Source: Streptomyces collinus Tu 365 (GTDB taxonomy: Bacteria > Actinomycetota > Actinomycetes > Streptomycetales > Streptomycetaceae). Taken from it: a stretch of 64,000 nt of DNA. The notes beneath the pieces were generated by a model. That model saw only the letters and a program-made list of their open reading frames with translations. It did not search any database and was not told the origin of the DNA. Both the position numbers and the translations under genes were made by a program. Position 1 is the first letter of the stretch, and the number at the start of each line of letters is the position of its first letter. The stretch spans positions 4,360,170 through 4,424,169 of the forward strand of contig NC_021985.1 in NCBI RefSeq assembly GCF_000444875.1, written 5' to 3'. This document shows positions 51,303-61,208 of the stretch, piece by piece.

Positions 51303-52178
51303 ATGGAGCTCGGTCTCGTCGGCCTCGGCAAGATGGGCGGCAACATGCGCGAGCGGATTCGCCGCGCGGGCCACACCGTCATCGGGTACGACCGCAACGC
51401 GGACGTCGCGGATGTCCACAGCCTGGAAGAGCTTGTGGGCAAGCTCAGCGGCCCGCGCGTCGTCTGGGTGATGGTCCCGGCCGGTGAGCCCACCCAGTCG
51501 ACCGTCGACCGGCTGGCCGAGCTGCTGGAGCCCGGTGACGTGGTCGTGGACGGCGGCAACTCCCGCTGGACGGACGACGAGCGGCACGCCGAGGAACTGG
51601 CGGCCAAGGGCATAGGCTTCGTCGACTGCGGCGTCTCCGGCGGCGTCTGGGGCCTGGAGAACGGGTACGCGCTGATGTACGGCGGCGACGCGGAGAACGT
51701 CGCCAAGGTGCAGCCGGTCTTCGACGCGCTCAAGCCGGAGGGCGACTTCGGCGCCGTGCACGCCGGCAAGGTCGGCGCGGGCCACTTCGCGAAGATGGTC
51801 CACAACGGCATCGAGTACGCGATGATGCAGGCCTACGCCGAGGGCTGGGAGCTGCTGGAGAAGGTCGACTCCGTGGAGAACGTCCGCGAGGTCTTCCGCT
51901 CCTGGCAGGAGGGCACGGTCATCCGCTCCTGGCTGCTCGACCTCGCGGTCAACGCGCTCGACGACGACGAGCACCTGGCGGGCCTGCGCGGTTACGCACA
52001 GGACTCCGGTGAGGGACGCTGGACGGTGGAGGCCGCCATCGACAACGCGGTGCCGCTGCCCGCGATCACCGCGTCGCTGTTCGCGCGGTTCGCCTCCCGC
52101 CAGGAGGACTCGCCGCAGATGAAGATGATCGCCGCGCTGCGCAACCAGTTCGGCGGCCACGCCGTAGAGAAGAAGTAA
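51303..52178 (+). CDS. gnd: 6-Phosphogluconate dehydrogenase, short form
   Basis: A 291-residue NAD(P)-dependent decarboxylating dehydrogenase of the pentose phosphate pathway. It has GLVGLGKMGGNMRERIRRAG (cofactor loop), GGNSRWTDD, and the substrate helix HFAKMVHNGIEYAMMQAYAEG. It is shorter than the ~470-residue enzyme of E. coli, as in other actinobacteria, where this type is often NAD-dependent. Its place between dnaN and recF is typical of Streptomyces. ATG start follows AAGGAAAACAAC. Confidence 0.94.
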   Translation: MELGLVGLGKMGGNMRERIRRAGHTVIGYDRNADVADVHSLEELVGKLSGPRVVWVMVPAGEPTQSTVDRLAELLEPGDVVVDGGNSRWTDDERHAEELAAKGIGFVDCGVSGGVWGLENGYALMYGGDAENVAKVQPVFDALKPEGDFGAVHAGKVGAGHFAKMVHNGIEYAMMQAYAEGWELLEKVDSVENVREVFRSWQEGTVIRSWLLDLAVNALDDDEHLAGLRGYAQDSGEGRWTVEAAIDNAVPLPAITASLFARFASRQEDSPQMKMIAALRNQFGGHAVEKK

Positions 52179-52230
52179 TCCACAGGGTCGCACCGCGATC
52201 CACAACCCTGGGGGAGGTCGGCGGACGACC

Positions 52231-53352
52231 ATGCACGTGACGCATCTTTCGCTGGCCGACTTCCGCTCGTACGCCCGGGTCGAGGTGCCGCTCGACCCGG
52301 GCGTCACCGCCTTCGTCGGACCCAACGGCCAGGGCAAGACCAACCTGGTCGAGGCGGTGGGCTACCTCGCCACCCTCGGCAGCCACCGGGTCTCCTCCGA
52401 CGCCCCCCTGGTCCGCATGGGAGCCGAGCGGGCCGTCATCCGGGCCCAGGTCAGACAGGGCGAGCGGCAGCAGCTCGTCGAGCTGGAGCTGAACCCCGGC
52501 CGGGCCAACCGCGCCCGCATCAACCGGTCCTCGCAGGTCAGGCCGCGGGACGTGCTGGGGATCGTACGGACCGTGCTGTTCGCGCCGGAGGATCTCGCGC
52601 TGGTCAAGGGTGACCCCGGGGAGCGGCGCCGGTTCCTTGACGAGCTGATCACCGCGCGCTCCCCGCGCATGGCGGGCGTGCGCTCCGACTACGAGCGGGT
52701 GCTCAAGCAGCGCAACACGCTGCTGAAGTCCGCCGCCCTCGCGCGCCGGCACGGCGGGCGCTCCATGGACCTGTCCACGCTCGACGTGTGGGACCAGCAC
52801 CTCGCGCGCGCGGGCGCCGAGCTGCTCGCCCAGCGGCTCGATCTCGTCGCCGCGCTGCAGCCGCTGGCCGACAAGGCCTACGAGCAGCTGGCGCCCGGCG
52901 GCGGGCCCGTCGTGCTGGAGTACAAGCCGTCCGCGCCAGGGGAGGCGCACACCCGCGAGGACCTCTACGCCCAGCTCATGGCCGCTCTCGCGGAGGCCCG
53001 CAAGCAGGAGATCGACCGCGGAGTCACCCTCGTGGGGCCCCACCGCGACGACCTGGTGCTGCGCCTCGGCCAGCTGCCCGCCAAGGGCTACGCCTCGCAC
53101 GGCGAGTCCTGGTCCTACGCGCTGGCGTTGCGCCTGGCCTCCTACGACCTGCTGCGCGCCGAGGGCAACGAGCCGGTGCTGGTCCTGGACGACGTCTTCG
53201 CCGAGCTGGACGCCCGCCGCCGCGAGCGGCTGGCCGAGCTGGTCGCGCCCGGCGAGCAGGTGCTGGTCACCGCCGCCGTGGACGACGACGTACCGCATGT
53301 GCTGGTCGGCGCCCGGTACGCGGTGGCCGACGGAACGGTGGAGCGCGTATGA
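52231..53352 (+). CDS. recF: DNA repair protein RecF
   Basis: A 373-residue ABC-type ATPase with Walker A GPNGQGKTN (about 30-38), a long coiled middle, the signature SHGESWSYALALRLAS and Walker B VLVLDDVFAELDARRR. It loads RecA at gaps and stalled forks. It begins 52 bp after gnd and its stop overlaps the next start as ATGA. RBS GGGGGAGG precedes the ATG. Confidence 0.97.
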   Translation: MHVTHLSLADFRSYARVEVPLDPGVTAFVGPNGQGKTNLVEAVGYLATLGSHRVSSDAPLVRMGAERAVIRAQVRQGERQQLVELELNPGRANRARINRSSQVRPRDVLGIVRTVLFAPEDLALVKGDPGERRRFLDELITARSPRMAGVRSDYERVLKQRNTLLKSAALARRHGGRSMDLSTLDVWDQHLARAGAELLAQRLDLVAALQPLADKAYEQLAPGGGPVVLEYKPSAPGEAHTREDLYAQLMAALAEARKQEIDRGVTLVGPHRDDLVLRLGQLPAKGYASHGESWSYALALRLASYDLLRAEGNEPVLVLDDVFAELDARRRERLAELVAPGEQVLVTAAVDDDVPHVLVGARYAVADGTVERV

Positions 53353-53885
53353 GCACCGACGAGCCCAAGCCCCGCAAGGACCCGGAGCCCTCCGGCGTCG
53401 ACCTCGCGCGCGTGGCGTTGCGCGCGGCGAAGGAGCAGGCACGCGCGCGGGGGGACGCGGCACGGCAGAAGAAGCAGGCGCGGCGCGGTGGCGGTCTGCG
53501 CTCCGGCGCGCGCGCCGACGGCCGCGACCCCATGGCGCTGGGGTCCGCGATCAACCGGCTGATCAACGAGCGTGGCTGGGAGGCGCCGGCGGCGGTGGGC
53601 GGCGTGATGGGCCGCTGGCCGCAGATCGTCGGCGAGGACCTGGCCAAGCACTGCGTGCCGCAGCGGTACGACGAGGACGAGCGGGTGCTGTCCGTGAGCT
53701 GTGACTCGACGGCCTGGGCGACTCAGCTGCGGCTGCTCGCCCCGACGCTGGTCGCCCGGCTCAACGAGGACCTGGGCCACGGCACGGTCCGGATGATCAA
53801 GGTGAACGGTCCCGGCGGCCCGGCCCGCCGTTACGGCCCGCTGCGGGCCCCCGGAAGCACCGGTCCCGGCGACACCTACGGGTGA
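53349..53885 (+). CDS. DUF721 (DciA-like) protein
   Basis: A 178-residue protein. The N-terminal half is basic and low-complexity; the DUF721 domain (about 65-160) has LINERGWEAPAAVGGVMGRWPQIVG and RVLSVSCDSTAWATQLRLLAPTLVARLN. In many bacteria lacking DnaC, this family (DciA) assists loading of DnaB at the origin, which fits its place beside recF and oriC. The start overlaps the recF stop. Confidence 0.9.
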   Translation: MSTDEPKPRKDPEPSGVDLARVALRAAKEQARARGDAARQKKQARRGGGLRSGARADGRDPMALGSAINRLINERGWEAPAAVGGVMGRWPQIVGEDLAKHCVPQRYDEDERVLSVSCDSTAWATQLRLLAPTLVARLNEDLGHGTVRMIKVNGPGGPARRYGPLRAPGSTGPGDTYG

Positions 53886-54283
53886 CGTACCTCACGTTCC
53901 GCGGTGGGCGGGGCGTCTCTTCCGCATGCCTGTCCACAGGTGTGGATCACCACCGGACCACCACCGGATCGCCATCCGACCCCCCGGTAGCCAAGGGTTG
54001 ACGGCTCAAAGCGCTGAGTGCCGCTGTGAGCCCCTTGGAGCCCCCTTCCGTATATCGGGACCCGGCCGAGGCCGGTTCAGGGCGGCACATGAGGACTCAG
54101 GTACCGGCAAACCCCCATCACTGTCGGCGCTACCGGTAGACTGGAAGCCAATCCCGCCCCATCGTGGGGACCGCCCGGGAAAAGCTGAGCAACGCTGATC
54201 AAGGCTTACCAACGCAACATGCCGCAGCCGCTCCGGCAACCTGCCGACGAGCCCGGCTCGTGCTGTGCCAGAAAGGGCGCTTC
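53886..54283. other. 398-bp gyrB upstream region with a DnaA box
   Basis: CTGTCCACA at 53930-53938 is an exact DnaA box; with the following TGTGGATCA it forms a TCCACA-GG-TGTGGA palindrome (53933-53946). No gene is seen. The gyrB promoter should lie in this gap; TAGACT at 54137-54142 is a -10 candidate without a clear -35. Confidence 0.55.
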
Positions 54284-56341
54284 GTGGCCGATTCCGGCAA
54301 CCCCAACGAGAACATCCCGTCCACCGACGCCGGCGTGAACGGCGCGGCCGAAGACTCCGGCCCGGTCGCCGCTTCTTACGACGCCAGCGCCATCACCGTG
54401 CTCGAAGGGCTGGACGCGGTCCGCAAGCGACCCGGTATGTACATCGGCTCCACCGGTGAACGCGGCCTGCACCACCTGGTGTACGAGGTCGTCGACAACT
54501 CGGTCGACGAGGCGCTGGCCGGCTACGCGGACACCATCGACGTGACGATCCTCGCCGACGGCGGCGTGCGCGTCGTCGACAACGGCCGCGGCATCCCGGT
54601 GGGCATCGTGCCCTCCGAGGGCAAGCCGGCCGTCGAGGTCGTGCTGACCGTGCTGCACGCGGGCGGCAAGTTCGGCGGCGGCGGTTACGCGGTCTCCGGC
54701 GGTCTGCACGGCGTGGGCGTGTCCGTCGTGAACGCCCTGTCGTCCAAGGTCTCCGTCGAGGTCAGGACCGACGGGCACCGCTGGACCCAGGACTACAAGA
54801 TGGGCGTCCCCACTGCGCCGCTGGCCAAGCACGAGGCCATCGAGCAGACGGGCACGTCGGTCACCTTCTGGGCCGACCCGGAGATCTTCGAGACCACCGA
54901 GTACTCCTTCGAGACGCTGTCGCGGCGCTTCCAGGAGATGGCGTTCCTCAACAAGGGCCTCACGATCAGGCTCACCGACGAGCGCGAGTCGGCGAAGGCC
55001 ACCGCCGGGGCGGACGAGGCGGGTGCGGACGAGAAGGACGAGGTCAAGACCGTCACGTACCACTACGAGGGCGGCATCGTCGACTTCGTGAAGTACCTCA
55101 ACTCCCGCAAGGGGGACGTGGTCCACCCCACCGTCATCGACCTGGAGGCGGAGGACAGGGACAAGAGCCTGTCCCTCGAGGTCGCGATGCAGTGGAACAG
55201 CGGCTACAGCGAGGGCGTCTACTCGTTCGCGAACATCATCCACACCCACGAGGGCGGTACCCACGAAGAGGGTTTCCGCGCCGCGCTGACGTCGCTGATC
55301 AACAAGTACGCCCGCGACAAGAAGCTGCTGCGCGAGAAGGACGACAATCTCACCGGTGACGACATCCGCGAGGGCCTGACCGCGATCATCTCGGTCAAGC
55401 TGAGCGAGCCGCAGTTCGAGGGCCAGACGAAGACCAAGCTGGGCAACACGGAGGCCAAGACCTTCGTGCAGAAGGCGGTCTACGAGCACCTCAACGACTG
55501 GCTGGACCGCAACCCGGTCGAGGCGGCGGACATCATCCGCAAGGGCATCCAGGCGGCCACCGCGCGCGTGGCGGCCCGCAAGGCCCGCGACCTGACCCGC
55601 CGCAAGGGCCTGCTGGAGTCGGCGTCCCTGCCGGGCAAGCTGTCCGACTGCCAGTCGAACGACCCGACCAAGTGCGAGATCTTCATCGTCGAGGGTGACT
55701 CCGCCGGCGGCTCGGCCAAGTCCGGCCGCAACCCGCAGTACCAGGCGATCCTCCCGATCCGCGGCAAGATCCTCAACGTCGAGAAGGCCAGGATCGACAA
55801 GATCCTGCAGAACCAGGAGATCCAGGCGCTGATCTCCGCGTTCGGCACCGGCGTGCACGAGGACTTCGACATCGAGAAGCTCCGCTATCACAAGATCATC
55901 CTGATGGCGGACGCCGACGTCGACGGACAGCACATCAGCACCCTGCTGCTGACCTTCCTGTTCCGCTTCATGCGGCCGCTGGTCGAGGCCGGGCACGTGT
56001 ACCTCTCCCGTCCCCCGCTGTACAAGATCAAGTGGGGCCGCGACGACGTCGAGTACGCGTACTCGGACCGCGAGCGCGACGCGCTGATCGAGATGGGCCG
56101 GCAGCGCGGCAAGCGCGTCCGCGAGGACTCGATCCAGCGCTTCAAGGGCCTCGGCGAGATGAACGCCGAGGAGCTGCGCGTCACCACGATGGACCAGGAG
56201 CACCGCGTCCTCGGCCAGGTCACCCTGGACGACGCCGCCCAGGCCGACGACCTGTTCTCGGTCCTCATGGGCGAGGACGTCGAGGCCCGCCGCGCGTTCA
56301 TCCAGCGCAACGCCAAGGACGTCCGCTTCCTCGACATCTGA
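54284..56341 (+). CDS. gyrB: DNA gyrase subunit B
   Basis: A 685-residue type IIA topoisomerase subunit. The GHKL ATPase domain has HHLVYEVVDNSVDEALAG and GLHGVGVSVVNALS; the transducer follows, and the TOPRIM domain has EGDSAGGSAKSGR (about 470) and MADADVDGQHI. GTG start chosen with AGAAAGGG upstream; a longer frame lacks a ribosome site. With GyrA it introduces negative supercoils. A DnaA box in its upstream gap is notable. It is followed by gyrA after 42 bp. Confidence 0.97.
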   Translation: MADSGNPNENIPSTDAGVNGAAEDSGPVAASYDASAITVLEGLDAVRKRPGMYIGSTGERGLHHLVYEVVDNSVDEALAGYADTIDVTILADGGVRVVDNGRGIPVGIVPSEGKPAVEVVLTVLHAGGKFGGGGYAVSGGLHGVGVSVVNALSSKVSVEVRTDGHRWTQDYKMGVPTAPLAKHEAIEQTGTSVTFWADPEIFETTEYSFETLSRRFQEMAFLNKGLTIRLTDERESAKATAGADEAGADEKDEVKTVTYHYEGGIVDFVKYLNSRKGDVVHPTVIDLEAEDRDKSLSLEVAMQWNSGYSEGVYSFANIIHTHEGGTHEEGFRAALTSLINKYARDKKLLREKDDNLTGDDIREGLTAIISVKLSEPQFEGQTKTKLGNTEAKTFVQKAVYEHLNDWLDRNPVEAADIIRKGIQAATARVAARKARDLTRRKGLLESASLPGKLSDCQSNDPTKCEIFIVEGDSAGGSAKSGRNPQYQAILPIRGKILNVEKARIDKILQNQEIQALISAFGTGVHEDFDIEKLRYHKIILMADADVDGQHISTLLLTFLFRFMRPLVEAGHVYLSRPPLYKIKWGRDDVEYAYSDRERDALIEMGRQRGKRVREDSIQRFKGLGEMNAEELRVTTMDQEHRVLGQVTLDDAAQADDLFSVLMGEDVEARRAFIQRNAKDVRFLDI

Positions 56342-56383
56342 GTCGGTCTCAGCTGACCGCACCAGGAAGGATCTTCACCAGCA

Positions 56384-58978
<2,595 letters not shown>

Positions 58979-58996
58979 CACGAGGAGAGAGTCATC

Positions 58997-59722
58997 GTGA
59001 GCGGAGCCACGGGCGCCGGATCGGCCGGTACCTCCAGGGGTACGGGAGCGGACGGCGGCGGCCGTGGCTCCGCCACGAACGGGGTGGGGGCGGCGGACCC
59101 GCACACCACCCAGCTGAGGCCGGTCAAGGCGGCCGCGCCGGACGCGTCGGCGTCCGGCACGCACGGAGCGCAGGGGGTAGCTGTGACGGACACCCGAGGC
59201 GGGCAGACCGGTTCGGCCTCGCCACTGCCCGGCGAGCGCAAGCCCGAGCAGCCCGACGGGCCCTACCACCCGCCGCAGGCCTACCCGGCGCAGGCGGGCG
59301 CGCCCACCGGCACCGTGCGCCGGCCGCGCACCGGCGCGCGTACCGCGCCGCGCACCCGCAAGGCCCGGCTGCGGGTCGCCAAGGCCGACCCGTGGTCGGT
59401 CATGAAGGTCAGCTTCCTGCTCTCCATCGCGCTGGGCATCTGCACGATCGTCGCGTCGGCGGTGCTCTGGATGGTCATGGACGCGATGGGCGTGTTCTCG
59501 ACGGTCGGCGGCACCATCTCGGAGGCGACCGGCTCGAACGAGGCCAACGGCTTCGACCTGCAGGCCTTCCTCTCCCTCCCGCACGTCCTGATGTTCTCGA
59601 CGATCATCGCGGTCATCGACGTCGTCCTCGCGACGGCGCTGGCCACGCTCGGCTCGTTCATCTACAACCTCTCCGCCGGCTTCGTGGGCGGCATCGAGCT
59701 GACGCTGGCCGAGGACGAGTGA
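58997..59722 (+). CDS. DUF3566 membrane protein
   Basis: A 241-residue protein with an N-terminal low-complexity region (1-130; Gly/Ala/Thr then Pro/Gln-rich, basic RKARLRV just before the membrane) and two membrane helices (SFLLSIALGICTIVASAVLW and MFSTIIAVIDVVLATALATLG) separated by an outer loop. DUF3566 genes follow gyrA in many actinobacteria, including mycobacteria; function unknown, perhaps at the cell pole or septum. GTG start follows GAGGAGAGAG. Confidence 0.88.
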   Translation: MSGATGAGSAGTSRGTGADGGGRGSATNGVGAADPHTTQLRPVKAAAPDASASGTHGAQGVAVTDTRGGQTGSASPLPGERKPEQPDGPYHPPQAYPAQAGAPTGTVRRPRTGARTAPRTRKARLRVAKADPWSVMKVSFLLSIALGICTIVASAVLWMVMDAMGVFSTVGGTISEATGSNEANGFDLQAFLSLPHVLMFSTIIAVIDVVLATALATLGSFIYNLSAGFVGGIELTLAEDE

Positions 59723-59832
59723 CCCACTCGCCGGGCCCACCGGCAGCCCCCCGACAACCGATTTTGGGACTTCCCCGGTCGTGCGCTAATCTTCAGGAGT
59801 CAGCGCGCGGGACACACACCGCAGAGCGCGGC

Positions 59833-59909
59833 GGGGCTATAGCTCAGTTGGTTAGAGCGCATCCCTGATAAGGATGAGGCCACAGGTTCAAATCCTGTTA
59901 GCCCCACCA
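59833..59909 (+). tRNA. tRNA-Ile (GAT anticodon)
   Basis: A complete cloverleaf: acceptor GGGGCTA/TAGCCCC with discriminator A, D-loop AGCTCAGTTGGTTAGAGC, anticodon stem CATCC/GGATG with loop CTGATAA (anticodon GAT, 59867-59869), T arm ACAGGTTCAAATCCTGT, and an encoded CCA end. It lies 110 bp after the DUF3566 gene, as in other Streptomyces. Confidence 0.98.
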
Positions 59910-59913
59910 GCAC

Positions 59914-59947
59914 GAAGACCCCCGGCCGGTATCGGTCGGGGGTCTTC
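59914..59947 (+). terminator. tRNA-Ile terminator
   Basis: GAAGACCCCCG and CGGGGGTCTTC form an 11-bp stem with extra internal pairing, 4 bp after the tRNA. Confidence 0.85.
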
Positions 59948-60003
59948 GGCGTTTGTCGGTGTCCGCGCAGCCGGCAGCAGTCCCCTTCCGCCCGCCGCCG
60001 CGG

Positions 60004-60447
60004 TCAGGCGGTGGCCGGGGTCAGGGGACGGGGGGACGGGCCGTGGGGTCCCGGGGGTGAGAAGAGGTCCTGCGCGCCGAGGAGGCGCAGCAGCCGGTCG
60101 GTCGCCGCGCCGGAACGCCGGATGACCACGGTCTTGCCGCGGCTCAGGGCCCGCAGGCGCAGTTCCATCAGGACGGTGAGGCCGGCGCAGTCGCAGAAGG
60201 CGAGCTCGCTCAGGTCCAGGTCGAGGCCGGTGGTGGAAGCGGTGAGCGCCTCGCCGAGCGGGCCCCGGAGCCGGTTGCCCGAGACGAGGTCGAGTTCGCC
60301 GCGCACGGTGACCCGCACCCGGTCGCCGCTCGTCGCGTACGACGTGACCGCCCGGCCCGGGGCAAGGTGCTTCGCGGCGGCGTGTCCACGCGTGCAGGGC
60401 ACGCCCGGCGCGGTGCGGGTCCGTGCCGGGTGGGAAGGGTGCTGCAT
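60004..60447 (-). CDS. STAS-domain (anti-sigma antagonist-like) protein lacking the phospho-serine
   Basis: A 147-residue protein with an N-terminal basic tail (1-35) and a STAS fold (RVRVTVRGELDLVSGNRLRG; LDLDLSELAFCDCAGLTVL; TVVIRRSGAATDRLLRLLG). In regulated antagonists the loop reads DSSG and the first serine is phosphorylated; here it reads DCAG, so that switch is missing. It may be constitutively active or respond otherwise. Divergent from a winged-helix gene. Confidence 0.85.
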   Translation of the reverse strand: MQHPSHPARTRTAPGVPCTRGHAAAKHLAPGRAVTSYATSGDRVRVTVRGELDLVSGNRLRGPLGEALTASTTGLDLDLSELAFCDCAGLTVLMELRLRALSRGKTVVIRRSGAATDRLLRLLGAQDLFSPPGPHGPSPRPLTPATA

Positions 60448-60502
60448 GGCTCACTCCCGATGTGCTCGCCGTCGTCCGTCTCCACGTTCCCGCACCAGGG
60501 GA

Positions 60503-60536
60503 ACGTACGTCAACATATACACGAATCCTTGTACGT
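60503..60536. promoter_or_regulatory. Inverted repeat in the STAS/winged-helix gap
   Basis: ACGTAC (60503-60508) and GTACGT (60531-60536) form a 6-bp inverted repeat with a 22-bp spacer. Its place between divergent starts suits binding by the winged-helix protein, but the repeat is short. Confidence 0.35.
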
Positions 60537-60576
60537 GCTTTTGAATGCGCGCATGTCTTTTCAGTAGACTCGGAGC

Positions 60577-60945
60577 ATGGATGAGGTGCCCGAGCCGCAC
60601 AGCGGATGGACGTTCCTGACGAACCACGCCCGCGTCCTCGCGGCCATCGCGGAGAACCAGAGCGCGCGCGTGCGGGACATCGCCGCCCGCTGCCGTCTCA
60701 CCGAACGCGCCGTGCAGAAGATCATCGCCGACCTGGAACAGGCCGGCTACCTCTCGCACACCCGCCAGGGCCGCGGCAACACGTACGAGATCGACCCCGC
60801 CAGGATCCTGCGGCACCCGACCGAGGCCGGCCAGGGACTCACGGTGGCCGCGCTCCTCGCCCTGCTCGTCCGGGACGAGGACCACCGCGCGATGCCGTAC
60901 GGCGAGCACACCGACAGGCCCGCGCCCGCGTCGGCGTCCGGCTGA
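60577..60945 (+). CDS. Small winged helix-turn-helix regulator
   Basis: A 122-residue protein with a MarR/ArsR-like DNA-binding domain (NHARVLAAIAENQSARVRDIAAR; LTERAVQKIIADLEQAGYL; RQGRGNTYEIDP, residues about 15-75) and a short C-terminal helix. No effector domain is visible. Divergent from the STAS gene with a possible shared operator; this suggests autoregulation and a link to the STAS protein. Confidence 0.85.
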   Translation: MDEVPEPHSGWTFLTNHARVLAAIAENQSARVRDIAARCRLTERAVQKIIADLEQAGYLSHTRQGRGNTYEIDPARILRHPTEAGQGLTVAALLALLVRDEDHRAMPYGEHTDRPAPASASG

Positions 60946-61086
60946 CGTTCCGCCAAGCCCTGGGCGCTCGCGCACGAGTTCGCGTGGGGCCCGCAACCCT
61001 CCTGGTGGCCTGGTGGCCGCCGTACCGCGGGCGGCGTGCGCCGACGGCGGCTGCCCGACGGATCTCACGGCCGCGGGGTACGCGAA

Positions 61087-61128
61087 GGCCCGACCGCTGG
61101 CGACGGGGGATGCACCAGCGATCGGGCC
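61087..61128. terminator. Hairpin between the winged-helix and WD40 genes
   Basis: GGCCCGACCGCTGG (61087-61100) pairs with CCAGCGATCGGGCC (61115-61128) with one mismatch and a 14-nt loop, in the 263-bp gap between convergent genes. Confidence 0.6.
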
Positions 61129-61208
61129 ATGGCCAAGGGTAACAAGGTTGCGCGGGCTGGGGGAGCCAACCGGCTTGTTGCTCACGGTAGTTGGCCGATC
61201 TTGGCCGG

